From contig OY288242.1 in NCBI GenBank assembly GCA_958450325.1, positions 26,604,474-26,668,473 on the forward strand: DNA of 64,000 bases. Direction: 5' to 3'. The notes under the pieces are model-generated. The model saw nothing but the letters and a program-made list of their open reading frames with translations, did no database searches and was not told where the DNA came from. Numbering within the stretch: position 1 is the stretch's first letter; the number at the start of each line of letters is the position of its first letter. This DNA comes from Agrostemma githago. Its lineage: Eukaryota > Streptophyta > Magnoliopsida > Caryophyllales > Caryophyllaceae. Of the stretch, positions 1 to 14,400 are shown one piece after another. A program made the translations under genes and the position numbers.

Positions 1-3000
1 CGGCCTGACCCTGGCTTCTGGTCGAAGTCCCGGGGCCTTGCCACCTGCTTGCCCATAGGTAGGCAGAGGGACTTATGATTCGGCGTATGGGGCCCGGCCT
101 GACCCTGGCTTCTGGTCGAAGTCCAGAGGGCCTGCCCCCTGCCTGCCCAGAGGTAGGCAGAGGGACTTATGGTTCGGCGCATGGGGCCCGGCCTGACCCT
201 GGCTTCTTGCCGAAGTCCAGGGGGCCTGCCCCCTGCCTGCCCAGAGGTAGGCAGAGGGACTTATGATTCGGCGCATGGGGCCCGGCCTGACCCTGGCTTC
301 TTGCCGAAGTCCAGGGGGACTGCCCCCTGCCTGCCCAGAGGTAGGCAGAGGGACTTATGGTTCGGCGCATGGGGCCCGGCCTGACCCTGGCTTCTGGTCG
401 AAGTCCAGGGGGCCTGCCCCCTGCCTGCCTAGAGGTAGGCAGAGGGACTTATGGTTCGGCGCATGGGGCCTGGCCTGACCCTGGCTTCTGGTCGAAGTCC
501 AGGGGGCCTGCCCCCTGCCTGTTCTGAGGTAGACAGAGGGACTTATGGTTTGGCGCATGGAGCCCGGCCTGACCCTGGCTTCTTGCCGAAGTCCAGAAGG
601 CCTGCCCCCTGCCTGCCTAGAGGTATGCAGAGGGACTTATGGTTTGGCGTATGGGGCTCGACTTGACCCTGGCTTCTGATCGACGTCCAGGGGGCCTACC
701 CCCTGCCTGTCGAGAGGGAGGCAGAGGGACTTATGGCTAAACACATGGGGCCCGGCCTGACCCTGGCTTCTTGCCGAAGTCCAGGGGGCCTACCCCCTGC
801 CTGCCCAGAGGTACGTAGAGGGACTTATGATTCGGCGCATGATGCCCGCCCTGACCCTGGCTTCTTGCCGAAGTCTAGGGGGCCTGCCCCCTGCCTGCCC
901 AGAGGTACGTAGAGGGACTTATGATTCGGCGCATGATGCCCGCCCTGACCCTGGCTTCTTGCCGAAGTCCAGGGGGCCTTCCCCCTGCCTGCCCAGAGGT
1001 AGGTAGAAGGACTTATGATTCGGCGCATGGGGCCCGGCCTGACCCTGGCTTCTTGCCGAAGTCTAGGGGGCCTGCCCCCTGCCTGCCCAGAGGTAGACAG
1101 AGGGACTTATGATTCGGCGTATGGGGCCCGGCCTGACCCTGGCTTCTGGTCGAAGTCCCGGGGCCTTGCCACCTGCTTGCCCATAGGTAGGTAGAGGGAC
1201 TTATGATTCGGCGTATGGGGCCCGGCCTGACTCTGGCTTCTGGTCGAAGTCCAGAGGGCCTGCCCCCTGCCTGCCCAGAGGTAGGCAGATGGACTTATGG
1301 TTCGGCACATGGGGCCCGGCCTGACTCTGGCTTCTTGCCAAAGTCCAGGGGGCCTACCCCCTGCCTGCCCAGAGGTACGTAGAGGGACTTATGGTTCGGC
1401 GCATGATGCCCGCCCTGACCCTGGCTTCTTGCCGAAGTCTAGGGGGCCTGCCCCCTGCCTGCCCAGTGGTAGGCAGATGGACTTATGGTTCGGCGCATGG
1501 GGCCTGGCCTGACCCTGGCTTCTCGCCGAAGTCTAGGGGGCCTGCCCCCTGCCTGCCCAGAGGTAGGCAGAGGGACTTATGATTCGGCGTATGGGGCCCG
1601 GCCTGACCCTGGCTTCTGGTCGAAGTCCCGGGGCCTTGCCACCTGCTTGCCCATAGGTAGGCAGAGGGACTTATGATTCGGCGTATGGGACCCGGCCTGA
1701 CCCTGGCTTCTGGTCGAAGTCCAGAGGGCCTGCCCCCTGCCTGCCCAGAGGTAGGCAGAGGGACTTATGGTTCGGCGCATGGGGCCCGGCCTGACCCTGG
1801 CTTCTTGCCGAAGTCCAGGGGGCCTGCCCCCTGCCTGCCCAGAGGTAGGCAGAGGGACTTATGATTCGGCGCATGGGGCCCGGCCTGACCCTGGCTTCTT
1901 GCCGAAGTCCAGGGGGACTGCCCCCTGCCTGCCCAGAGGTAGGCAGAGGGACTTATGGTTCGGCGCATGGGGCCCGGCCTGACCCTGGCTTCTGGTCGAA
2001 GTCCAGGGGGCCTGCCCCCTGCCTGCCTAGAGGTAGGCAGAGGGACTTATGGTTCGGCGCATGGGGCCTGGCCTGACCCTGGCTTCTGGTCGAAGTCCAG
2101 GGGGCCTGCCCCCTGCCTGTTCTGAGGTAGACAGAGGGACTTATGGTTTGGCGCATGGAGCCCGGCCTGACCCTGGCTTCTTGCCGAAGTCCAGAAGGCC
2201 TGCCCCCTGCCTGCCTAGAGGTATGCAGAGGGACTTATGGTTTGGCGTATGGGGCTCGACTTGACCCTGGCTTCTGATCGACGTCCAGGGGGCCTACCCC
2301 CTGCCTGTCGAGAGGGAGGCAGAGGGACTTATGGCTAAACACATGGGGCCCGGCCTGACCCTGGCTTCTTGCCGAAGTCCAGGGGGCCTACCCCCTGCCT
2401 GCCCAGAGGTACGTAGAGGGACTTATGATTCGGCGCATGATGCCCGCCCTGACCCTGGCTTCTTGCCGAAGTCTAGGGGGCCTGCCCCCTGCCTGCCCAG
2501 AGGTACGTAGAGGGACTTATGATTCGGCGCATGATGCCCGCCCTGACCCTGGCTTCTTGCCGAAGTCCAGGGGGCCTTCCCCCTGCCTGCCCAGAGGTAG
2601 GTAGAAGGACTTATGATTCGGCGCATGGGGCCCGGCCTGACCCTGGCTTCTTGCCGAAGTCTAGGGGGCCTGCCCCCTGCCTGCCCAGAGGTAGACAGAG
2701 GGACTTATGATTCGGCGTATGGGGCCCGGCCTGACCCTGGCTTCTGGTCGAAGTCCCGGGGCCTTGCCACCTGCTTGCCCATAGGTAGGTAGAGGGACTT
2801 ATGATTCGGCGTATGGGGCCCGGCCTGACTCTGGCTTCTGGTCGAAGTCCAGAGGGCCTGCCCCCTGCCTGCCCAGAGGTAGGCAGATGGACTTATGGTT
2901 CGGCACATGGGGCCCGGCCTGACTCTGGCTTCTTGCCAAAGTCCAGGGGGCCTACCCCCTGCCTGCCCAGAGGTACGTAGAGGGACTTATGATTCGGCGC

Positions 3001-3057
3001 ATGATGCCCGCCCTGACCCTGGCTTCTTGCCGAAGTCTAGGGGGCCTGCCCCCTGCC
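1..3057. repeat. Higher-order repeat: two copies of a 17-monomer (1598-bp) block
   Basis: Bases 1-1460 and 1599-3057 match almost base for base at an offset of 1598, which is exactly 17 x 94. Rare variants recur at this spacing, for example the GGCTCGACTTGACC monomer near 654 and 2252 and the GGCTAAACACATGG monomer near 734 and 2332. The copies diverge after about 1460/3058. There the second copy continues with a third partial copy offset by 470 bp (5 monomers). This fits unequal exchange in monomer register. Confidence 0.9.
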
Positions 3058-5552
3058 TGCCCAGAGGTACGTAGAGGGACTTATGATTCGGCGCATGATG
3101 CCCGCCTTGACCCTGGCTTCTTGCCGAAGTCTAGGGGGCCTGCCCCCTGCCTGCCCAGAGGTAGACAGAGGGACTTATGATTCGGCGTATGGGGCCCGGC
3201 CTGACCCTGGCTTCTGGTCGAAGTCCCGGGGCCTTGCCACCTGCTTGCCCATAGGTAGGCAGAGGGACTTATGATTCGGCGTATGGGGCCTGGCCTGACT
3301 CTGGCTTCTGGTCGAAGTCCAGAGGGCCTGCCCCCTGCCTGCCCAGAGGTAGGCAGAGGGACTTATGGTTCGGCACATGGGGCCCGGCCTGACTCTGGCT
3401 TCTTGCCAAAGTCCAGGGGGCCTACCCCCTGCCTGCCCAGAGGTACGTAGAGGGACTTATGATTCGGCGCATGATGCCCGCCCTGACCCTGGCTTCTTGC
3501 CGAAGTCTAGGGGGCCTGCCCCCTGCCTGCCCAGTGGTAGGCAGATGGACTTATGGTTCGGCGCATGGGGCCTGGCCTGACCCTGGCTTCTCGCCGAAGT
3601 CCAGGGGGCCTGCCCTCTGCCTGCCCTGAGGTAGGCAGAGAGATTTATGATTCGGCGCATGGGGCCCGGCCTGACTCTGACTTCTGGTCGAAGTCCAGGG
3701 GGCCTGCCCCCTGCCTGCCCCGAGGTAGACATAGGGACTTATGGTTCGGCACATCGGGCCCTGCCTGACCCTGGTTTCTTGCCGAAGTCTTGGGGGCCTT
3801 CCCCCTGCCTGCCCAGAGGTACGTAGAGGGATTTATAATTCGGCGCATGGGGCCCGGCCTGACCCTGGCTTCTTGCCGAAGTCTAGGGGGCCTGGCCCCT
3901 GCCTGCCCAGAGGTAGGCAGAGGGACTTATGATTCGGCGTATGGGGCCCGGCCTGACCCTGGCTTCTGGTCGAAGTCCCGGGGCCTTGCCACCTGCTTGC
4001 CCATAGGTAGGCAGAGGGACTTATGATTCGGCGTATGGGGCCCGGCCTGACCCCGGCTTCTGGTCGAAGTCTAGAGGGCCTGCCCCCTGCCGGCCCAGAG
4101 GTAGGTAGAGGGACTTATGGTTCGGCACATGGAGCCCGGCTTGACCCTGGCTTCTTGCCGAAGTCCAGAGGGCCTGCCCCCTACCTGCCCAGAGGTAGGC
4201 AGAGGGACTTATGATTCGGCGCATGGGGCCCGGCCTGACCCTGGCTTCTTGCCGAAGTCCAGGGGGACTGCCCCCTGCCTGCCCAGAGGTAGGCAGAGGG
4301 ACTTATGGTTCGGTGTATGTGGCCCGGCCTGACCCTGGCTTCTGGTCGAAGTCCAGGGGCCCTGCCCCCTGCCTGCCCAGAGGTAGGCAGAGGGACTTAT
4401 GGTTCGGCGCATGGGGCCCGGCATGACCCTGGCTTCTTGCCGAAGTCCAGGGGGCCTGCCCCCTGCCTGCCCAGAGGTAGGCAGAGGGACTTATGATTCG
4501 GCGCATGGGGCCCGGCCTGACCCTGGCTTCTTGCCGAAGTCCAGGGGGACTGCCCCCTGCCTGCCCAGAGGTAGGCAGAGGGACTTATGGTTCGGCGCAT
4601 GGGGCCCGGCCTGACCCTGGCTTCTGGTCGAAGTCCAGGGGGCCTGCCCCCTCTCTGCCTAGAGGTAGGCAGAGGGACTTATGGTTCGGCGCATGGGGCC
4701 CGGCCTGACCCTGGCTTCTGGTCGAAGTCCAGGGGGCCTGCCCCCTGCCTGTTCTGAGGTAGACAGAGGGACTTATGGTTTGGCGCATGGGGCCCGGCCT
4801 GACCCTGGCTTCTTGCCGAAGTCCAGAAGGCGTGCCCCCTGCCTGCCTAGAGGTATGCAGAAGGACTTATGGTTTGGCGTATGGCGCTCGACCTGACCCT
4901 GGCTTCTGATCGACGTCCAGGGGGCCTACCCCCTGCCTGCCGAGAGGGAGGCAGAGGGACTTATGGCTCAACACATGGGGCCCGGCCTGACCCTGGCTTC
5001 TTGCCGAAGTCCAGGGGGCCTGCCCCCTGCCTGCCCAAAGGTACGTAGAGGGACTTATGATTCCGCGCATGGGGCACGGCCTGACCCTGGCTTCTTGCCG
5101 ATGTTTAGGGGGCCGGCCCCCTGCCTGCCCAGAGGTAGGCAGAGGGACTTATGATTCGGCGTATGGGGCCCGGCCTGACCCTGGCTTCTGGTCGAAGTCC
5201 AGGGGGCTTGCCCCCTGCTTACCCATAGGTACGCAGCGGGACTTATGATTCGGCGTATGGGGCCCGGCCTGACCTCGACTTCTGGTCGAAGTCTAGGGGG
5301 CCTGCCCCCTGCCTGCCCAGAGGTAGGCAGAGGGACTTATGGTTCGGCACATGGTGCCCGGCCTGACCCTGGCTTGTTGCCGAAGTCCAGGGGGCATGCC
5401 CCCTGCCTGCCCAGAGGTAGGCAGAGGGACTTATGATTCGGTGCATGGGGCCCGGCCTGACCCTGGCTTCTAGCCGAAGTCCAGGGGGACTGCCCCCTGC
5501 CTGCCCAAAGGTAGGCAGAGGGACTTATGGTACGGCGCATGGGGCCTGGCCC

Positions 5553-8500
5553 GACCCTGGCTTCTTGCCGAAGTCCAGAAGGCCTGCCCCCTGCCTTCCC
5601 AGAGGTAGGAAGAGGGATTTATGATTTGGTGCATGGGGCCCGACCTGACCCTGGCTTCTAGTCGAAGTCCAGGGGGGCTGCCTCCTGCCTGCCCTGAGGT
5701 AGACAGAGGGACTTATGGTTCGGCGCATGGGGTCCGGCCTGACCCTGGCTTCTTGCCGAAGTCCAGGGGGCCTGCCCACTGCTTGCCTAGAGGTAGGCAG
5801 AGTGACTTATGATTCGGCGCATGGGGCCCGGCCTGACCCGGGCTTCTTGCCGAAGTCCAGGGGGCCTGCCCCCTGCCTGACTAGAGGTAGGCAGAGGGAC
5901 TTATGATTCGGCGCATGGGGACCGGCCTGACCCTGGCTTCTTGCAGAAGTCTAGGGGGCCTGCCCCCTGCCTGCCCAGACGTAGGTAGAAGGACTTATGG
6001 TTCGACACATGGGGCCCGTCCTGACCCTGGCTTCCTGCCGAAGTCCAAGGGACCTGCCACCTGCCTGCCTAAAGGTAGGTAGAGGGACTTATGATTCGGC
6101 GCTTGGGGCCCAGCCTGACCCTGGCTTCTTGCCGAAGTCTAGGGGGCCTGCCCCCTGCCTGCCTAGAGGTATGCAGAGGGACTTATGGTTTGGCGTATGG
6201 AGCCCGACCTGACCCTGGCTTCTGATCGACGTCCAAGGGGCCTGCCCCCTGCCTGCCCAGAGGTAGGCAGAGGGACTTATGGTTCGGCACATGGGGCCCG
6301 GCCTGACCCTGGCTTCTTGCCGAAGTCCAGGGGGCCTGCCCCCTGCCTGCCCAGAGGTACGTAGAGGGACTTATGATTCGGCGCATGGGGCCCGGCCTGA
6401 CCCTAGCTTCTTGCCGAAGTTTAGGGGGCCTGCCCATAAGTAGGCAGCGGGACTTATGATTCGGCGTATGGGGCCCGGCCTGACCCCGGCTTCTGGTCGA
6501 AGTCTAGGGGGCCTGCCCCCTGCCTGCCCAGAGGTAGGCAGAGGGACTTATGGTTCGGCACATGGTGCCCGGCCTGACCCTGGCTTGTTGCCGAAGTCCA
6601 GGGGGCATGCCCCCTGCCTGCCCAGAGGTAGGCAGAGGGACTTATGATTCGGCGCATGGGGCCCGGCCTGACCCTGGCTTCTAGCCGAAGTCCAGGGGGA
6701 CTGCCCCCTGCCTGCCCAAAGGTAGGCAGCGGGACTTATGATTCGGCGTATGGGGCCCGGCCTGACCCCGGCTTCTGGTCGAAGTCTAGGGGGCCTGCCC
6801 CCTGCCTGCCCATAGGTAGGCAGAGGGACTTATGGTTCGGCACATGGGGCCCGGCCTGACCCTGGCTTCTAGTCGAAGTCCAGGGGGGCTGCCTCCTGCC
6901 TGCCCTGAGGTAGACAGAGGGACTTATGGTTCGGCGCATGGGGTCCGACCTGACCCTGGCTTCTTGCCGAAGTCCAGGGGGCCTGCCCCCTGCTTGCCTA
7001 GAGGTAGGCAGAGTGACTTATGATTCGGCGCATGGGGCCCGGCCTGACCCGGGCTTCTTGCCGAATTCCAGGGGGCCTGCCCCCTGCCTGCCTAGAGGTA
7101 GGCAGAGGGACTTATGATTCGGCGCATGGGGCCCGACCTGACCTTGGCTTCTTGTAGAAGTCTAGGGGGCCTGCCCCCTGCCTGCCCAGACGTAGGTAGA
7201 AGGACTTATGGTTCGACACATGGGGCCCGTCCTGACCCTGGCTTCCTGCCGAAGTCCAAGGGACCTGCCACCTGCCTGCCAAAAGGTAGGCAGATGGACT
7301 TATGATTCGGCGCTTGGGGCCCAACCTGACCCTGGCTTCTGATCGACGTCCAGGGGGCCTGCCCCCTGCCTGCCTAGAGGTAGGCAGAGGGACTTATGGT
7401 TCGGCACATGGGGCCCGGCCTGACCCTGGCTTCTTGCCGAAGTCCAGGGGGCCTGCCCCCTCCCTGCCCAGAGGTACGTAGAGGGACTTATGATTCGGCG
7501 CATGGGGCCCGGCCTGACCCTGGCTTCTTGCCGAAGTTTAGGGGGCCTGCCCATAGGTAGGCAACGGGACTTATGATTCGGCGTATGGGGCCCGGCCTGA
7601 CCCCGGCTTCTGGTCGAAGTCTAGGGGGCCTGCCCCCTGCCTGCCCATAGGTAGGCAGAGGGACTTATGGTTCGGCACATGGGGCCCGGCCTGACCCTGG
7701 CTTCTTGCCGAAGTCCAAGGGGGCCTGCCCCCTGCCTGCCCAGAGGTAGGCAGAGGGACTTATGATTCGGCGCATGGGGCCCGGCCTGACCCTGGCTTCT
7801 TGCCGAAGTCCAGGGGGACTGCCCCCTGCCTGCCCAGAGGTTGGCAGAGGGACTTATGGTTCGGCGCATGGGGCCCGGCCTGACCCTGGCTTCTGGTCGA
7901 AGTCCAGAGGGCCAGCCCCCTACCTGCCCTGAGGTAGACAGAGGGACTTATGGTTCGGCGCATGGGGCCCGGCCTGACCCTGGCTTCTTGCCGAAGTCCA
8001 GAAGGCCTGCCCCCTGCCTGCCTAGAGGTAGGCAGAGTGACTTATGATTCGGCGCATGGGACCCGGCCTGACCCTGGCTTCTTGCCGAAGTCCAGAGGGC
8101 CTGCCCCCTGCCTGCCTAGAGGTATGCAGAGGGACTTATGGTTCGGCGTATGGGGCCCGGCCTGACCCTGGCTTCTGATCGAAGTCCAGGGGGCCTGCCC
8201 CCTGCCTGCCCAGAGGTAGGCAGAGGGACTTATGGTTCGGCACATGGGGCCCGGCCTGACCCTGGCTTCTTGCCGAAGTCCAGGGGGCCAGCCCCCTACC
8301 TTCCCAGAGTTACGTAGAGGGACTTATGATTCGGCGCATGGGGCCCGACCTGACCCTGGCTTCTTGCCGAAGTTTAGGGGGCCTGCCCAGAGGTAGGTAG
8401 AGGGACTTATGATTCGGCGTATGGGGCCCGGCCTGACCCTGGCTTCTGGTCGAAGTCCAGGGGGCTTGCCCCCTGCTTGCACATAGGTAGGCAGCGGGAC

Positions 8501-9570
8501 TTATGATTCGGCGTATGGGGCCCGGCCTGACCCCGGCTTCTGGTCGAAGTCTAGGTGGCCTGCCCCCTGCCTGCCCAAAGGTAGGCAGAGGGACTTATGA
8601 TTCGGCGCATGGGGCCCGGCCTGACCCTGGCTTCTTGCCGAAGTCCAGGGGGCCTGCCCCCTGCCTGCCCAGAGGTAGGCAGAGGGACTTATGGTTCGGT
8701 GCATGGGGCCCGGCCTGACCCTGGCTTCTTGCCGAAGTCCAGGGGGACTGCCCCCTGCCTGCCCAGAGGTAGGCAGAGGGACTTATGATTCGGCGCATGG
8801 GGCCCGGCCTGACCCTGGCTTTTGGTCGAAGTCCAGGGGCCTTGCCACCTGCTTGCCCATAGGTAGGCAGAGGGACTTATGATTCGGCGTATGGGGCCCG
8901 GCCTGACCCTGGCTTCTGGTCGAAGTCCAGAGGGCCTGCCCCCTGCCTGCCCAGAGGTAGGCAGAGGGACTTATGGTTCGGCGCATGGGGCTTGGCCTGA
9001 CCCTGGCTTCTTGCCGAAGTCCAGAGGGCCTGCCCCCTGCCTGCCCAGAGGTACGTAGAGGGACTTATGATTAGGCGCATGGGGCCCGGCCTGACCCTTG
9101 CTTCTGGTCGAAGTCCAGGGGGCTTGCCCCCTGCCTACCCTGAGGTAGACAGAGGGACTTATGGTTCAGCGCATGGGGCCCGACCTGACCTTGGCTTCTT
9201 GCCGAAGTCCAGGGAGCCTGCCCCCTGCCTGCCTAGAGGTAGGCAGAGGGACTTATGATTCGGCGCATGGGGCCCGGCATGACCCTGGCTTCTTGCCGAA
9301 GTCCAGGGGGCCTGCCCCCTGCCTGCCTAGATGTATGCAGAGGGACTTATGGTTCGGCGTATGGGGCCCGGCCAGACCCTGGCTTCTGATCGAAGTCCAG
9401 GGGGCCTGCCCCCTGCCTGCCCAGAGGTAGGCAGAGAGACTTATGGTTCGGCGCATCCTTCTTGCCAAAGTCCAGGGGGCCTGCCCCCTGCCTGCCCAGA
9501 GGTACGTAGAGGGACTTATGATTCGGCGCATGGGGCCCGGCCTGACCCTGGCTTCTGGTCGAAGTCCAGG
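5553..9570. repeat. Segmental duplication within the satellite, copy 1
   Basis: About 4.0 kb of satellite whose order of variant monomers, including odd ones such as the truncated AGGGGGCCTGCCCATAAG unit near 6430, the GTAGAAGTCTAGG unit near 7155 and GCGCATCCTTCTTGCC near 9450, is repeated at 11421-15195. The offset is 5868 up to about 7400 and 5625 afterwards. Flanking monomers do not match, so the ends are set to within a monomer or so. Confidence 0.88.
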
Positions 9571-11420
9571 GTGCCTGCCCCCTGCCTACCCTGAGGTAGA
9601 CAGAGGGACTTATGGTTCGGCGCATGGGGCCCGACCTGACCTTGGCTTCTTGCCGAAGTCCAGGGGGCCTGCCCCCTGCCCGCCTAGAGGTAGGCAGAGG
9701 GACTTATGATTCGGTGCATGGGGCCCGGCCTGACCCTGGCTTCTTGACGAAGTCCAGGGGGCCTGCCCCCTGCCTGCCTAGATGTATGCAGAGGGACTTA
9801 TGGTTCGGCGTATGGGGCCCGGCTTGACCTTGGCTTCTGATCGAAGTCCAGGGGGCCTGCCCCCTGCCTGCCCAGAGGTAGGCAGAGGGACTTATGGTTC
9901 GGCACATGGGGCCCGGCCTGACTCTGGCTTCTTTCCGAAGTCAAGGGGGCCTGCTCCCTGCCTGCCCAGAGGTACGTAGAGGGACTTATGATTCGGCGCA
10001 TGATGCCCGGCCTGACCCTGGCTTCTTGCCGAAGTCTAGGGGCCTGCCCCCTGCCTGCCCAGAGGTAGGCAGAGGGACTTATGGTTCGGCGCATGGGGCC
10101 TGGCCTGACCTTGGCTTCTCGCCGAAGTCCAGGGGGCCTGCCCGCTGCCTGCCCAGAGGTAGGCAGAGGGATTTATGATTCGGCGTATGGGGCCCGGCCT
10201 GACCCTGGCTTCTGGTCGAAGTCCAGGGGGCCTGCCCCCTGCCTGCCCTGAGGTAGACAGAGGGACTTATGGTTCGGCGCATGGGGCCCGGCCTGACCCT
10301 AGCTTCTTGCCGAAGTCCAGGGGGCCTGCCCCCTGCCTGACCAGTTACGTAGAGGGACTTATGATTCGGCGCATGGGGCCCGGCATGACCCTGGCTTCTT
10401 GCCGAAGTCGAGGGGGCCTGCCCCCTGCCTGCCTAGATGTATGCAGAGGAATTTATGGTTTGACGTATGGGGCCCGGCCTGACCCTGGCTTCTGATCGAA
10501 GTCCAGGGGGCCTGCCCCCTGCCTGCCCAGAGGTAGACAGAGGGACTTATGGTTCGGCACATGGGGCCCGACCTGACTCTGGCTTCTTGCCGAAGTCCAG
10601 GGGGCCTACCCCCTGCCTGCCCAGAGGTACGTAGAGGGACTTATGATTCGGCGCATGATGCCCGGCCTGACCCTGGCTTCTTGCCGAAGTCTAGGGGGCT
10701 TGCCCCCTGCCTGCCCAGTGGTAGGCAGAGGGACTTATGGTTCGGCGCATGGGGCCTGGCCTGACTCTGACTTCTGGTCGAAGTCCTGGGGGCCTGCCCC
10801 CTGCCTGCCCTGAGGTAGATATAGGGACTTATGGTTCGGCGCATGGGGCCCGGCCTGACCCTGACTTCTTGCCGAAGTCCAGGGGGCCTGCCCCCTGCCA
10901 GCCCAGAGGTACGTAGAGGGACTTATGATTCGGCGCATGGGGCCCGGCCTGACCCTGGCTTCTGGTCGAAGTCCAGGGGGCCTGCCCCCTGCCTGCCCTG
11001 AGGTAGACAGAGGGACTTATGGTTCGGCGCATGGGGCCCGACCTGACCTTGGCTTCTTGCCGAAGTCCAGGGGGCCTGCCCCCTGCCCGCCTAGAGGTAG
11101 GCAGAGGGACTTATGATTCGGCGCATGGGGCCCGGCCTGACCCCGGCTTCTTGCCGAAGTCCAGGGGGCCTGCCTCCTGCCTGCCCAGATGTATGCAGAG
11201 GGACTTAAGGTTCGGCGTATGGGGCCCGGCCTGACCCTGGCTTCTGATCGAAGTCCAGGGGGCCTGCCCCCTGCCTGCCCAGAGGTAGGAAGAGGGACTT
11301 ATGGTTCGGCACATGGGGCTCGGCCTGACTCTGGCTTCTTTCCGAAGTCCACGGGGACGGCCCCCTGCCTGCCCTGAGGTAGGCAGAGGGACTTATGGTT
11401 CGGTGTATGTGGCCCGGCCT

Positions 11421-14400
11421 GACCCTGGCTTCTTGCCGAAGTCCAGAAGGCCTGCCCCCTGCCTTCCCAGAGGTAGGAAGAGGGATTTATGATTTGGTGC
11501 ATGGGGCCCGACCTGACCCTGGCTTCTAGTCGAAGTCCAGGGGGGCTGCCTCCTGCCTGCCCTGAGGTAGACAGAGGGACTTATGGTTCGGCGCATGGGG
11601 TCCGGCCTGACCCTGGCTTCTTGCCGAAGTCCAGGGGGCCTGCCCACTGCTTGCCTAGAGGTAGGCAGAGTGACTTATGATTCGGCGCATGGGGCCCGGC
11701 CTGACCCGGGCTTCTTGCCGAAGTCCAGGGGGCCTGCCCCCTGCCTGACTAGAGGTAGGCAGAGGGACTTATGATTCGGCGCATGGGGACCGGCCTGACC
11801 CTGGCTTCTTGCAGAAGTCTAGGGGGCCTGCCCCCTGCCTGCCCAGACGTAGGTAGAAGGACTTATGGTTCGACACATGGGGCCCGTCCTGACCCTGGCT
11901 TCCTGCCGAAGTCCAAGGGACCTGCCACCTGCCTGCCTAAAGGTAGGTAGAGGGACTTATGATTCGGCGCTTGGGGCCCAGCCTGACCCTGGCTTCTTGC
12001 CGAAGTCTAGGGGGCCTGCCCCCTGCCTGCCTAGAGGTATGCAGAGGGACTTATGGTTTGGCGTATGGAGCCCGACCTGACCCTGGCTTCTGATCGACGT
12101 CCAAGGGGCCTGCCCCCTGCCTGCCCAGAGGTAGGCAGAGGGACTTATGGTTCGGCACATGGGGCCCGGCCTGACCCTGGCTTCTTGCCGAAGTCCAGGG
12201 GGCCTGCCCCCTGCCTGCCCAGAGGTACGTAGAGGGACTTATGATTCGGCGCATGGGGCCCGGCCTGACCCTAGCTTCTTGCCGAAGTTTAGGGGGCCTG
12301 CCCATAAGTAGGCAGCGGGACTTATGATTCGGCGTATGGGGCCCGGCCTGACCCCGGCTTCTGGTCGAAGTCTAGGGGGCCTGCCCCCTGCCTGCCCAGA
12401 GGTAGGCAGAGGGACTTATGGTTCGGCACATGGTGCCCGGCCTGACCCTGGCTTGTTGCCGAAGTCCAGGGGGCATGCCCCCTGCCTGCCCAGAGGTAGG
12501 CAGAGGGACTTATGATTCGGCGCATGGGGCCCGGCCTGACCCTGGCTTCTAGCCGAAGTCCAGGGGGACTGCCCCCTGCCTGCCCAAAGGTAGGCAGCGG
12601 GACTTATGATTCGGCGTATGGGGCCCGGCCTGACCCCGGCTTCTGGTCGAAGTCTAGGGGGCCTGCCCCCTGCCTGCCCATAGGTAGGCAGAGGGACTTA
12701 TGGTTCGGCACATGGGGCCCGGCCTGACCCTGGCTTCTAGTCGAAGTCCAGGGGGGCTGCCTCCTGCCTGCCCTGAGGTAGACAGAGGGACTTATGGTTC
12801 GGCGCATGGGGTCCGGCCTGACCCTGGCTTCTTGCCGAAGTCCAGGGGGCCTGCCCCCTGCTTGCCTAGAGGTAGGCAGAGTGACTTATGATTCGGCGCA
12901 TGGGGCCCGGCCTGACCCGGGCTTCTTGCCGAATTCCAGGGGGCCTGCCCCCTGCCTGCCTAGAGGTAGGCAGAGGGACTTATGATTCGGCGCATGGGGC
13001 CCGACCTGACCTTGGCTTCTTGTAGAAGTCTAGGGGGCCTGCCCCCTGCCTGCCCAGACGTAGGTAGAAGGACTTATGGTTCGACACATGGGGCCCGTCC
13101 TGACCCTGGCTTCCTGCCGAAGTCCAAGGGACCTGCCACCTGCCTGCCAAAAGGTAGGCAGATGGACTTATGATTCGGCGCTTGGGGCCCAACCTGACCC
13201 TGGCTTCTGATCGACGTCCAGGGGGCCTGCCCCCTGCCTGCCTAGAGGTAGGCAGAGGGACTTATGGTTCGGCACATGGGCAGAGGGACTTATGGTTCGG
13301 CACATGGGGCCCGGCCTGACCCTGGCTTCTTGCCGAAGTCCAAGGGGGCCTGCCCCCTGCCTGCCCAGAGGTAGGCAGAGGGACTTATGATTCGGCGCAT
13401 GGGGCCCGGCCTGACCCTGGCTTCTTGCCGAAGTCCAGGGGGACTGCCCCCTGCCTGCCCAGAGGTTGGCAGAGGGACTTATGGTTCGGCGCATGGGGCC
13501 CGGCCTGACCCTGGCTTCTGGTCGAAGTCCAGAGGGCCAGCCCCCTACCTGCCCTGAGGTAGACAGAGGGACTTATGGTTCGGCGCATGGGGCCCGGCCT
13601 GACCCTGGCTTCTTGCCGAAGTCCAGAAGGCCTGCCCCCTGCCTGCCTAGAGGTAGGCAGAGTGACTTATGATTCGGCGCATGGGACCCGGCCTGACCCT
13701 GGCTTCTTGCCGAAGTCCAGGGGGCCTGCCCCCTGCCTGCCTAGAGGTATGCAGAGGGACTTATGGTTCGGCGTATGGGGCCCGGCCTGACCCTGGCTTC
13801 TGATCGAAGTCCAGGGGGCCTGCCCCCTGCCTGCCCAGAGGTAGGCAGAGGGACTTATGGTTCGGCACATGGGGCCCGGCCTGACCCTGGCTTCTTGCCG
13901 AAGTCCAGGGGGCCAGCCCCCTACCTTCCCAGAGTTACGTAGAGGGACTTATGATTCGGCGCATGGGGCCCGACCTGACCCTGGCTTCTTGCCGAAGTTT
14001 AGGGGGCCTGCCCAGAGGTAGGTAGAGGGACTTATGATTCGGCGTATGGGGCCCGGCCTGACCCTGGCTTCTGGTCGAAGTCCAGGGGGCTTGCCCCCTG
14101 CTTGCACATAGGTAGGCAGCGGGACTTATGATTCGGCGTATGGGGCCCGGCCTGACCCCGGCTTCTGGTCGAAGTCTAGGTGGCCTGCCCCCTGCCTGCC
14201 CAAAGGTAGGCAGAGGGACTTATGATTCGGGGCATGGGGCCCGGCCTGACCCTGGCTTCTTGCCGAAGTCCAGGGGGCCTGCCCCCTGCCTGCCCAGAGG
14301 TAGGCAGAGGGACTTATGGTTCGGTGCATGGGGCCCGGCCTGACCCTGGCTTCTTGCCGAAGTCCAGGGGGACTGCCCCCTGCCTGCCCAGATGTAGGCA

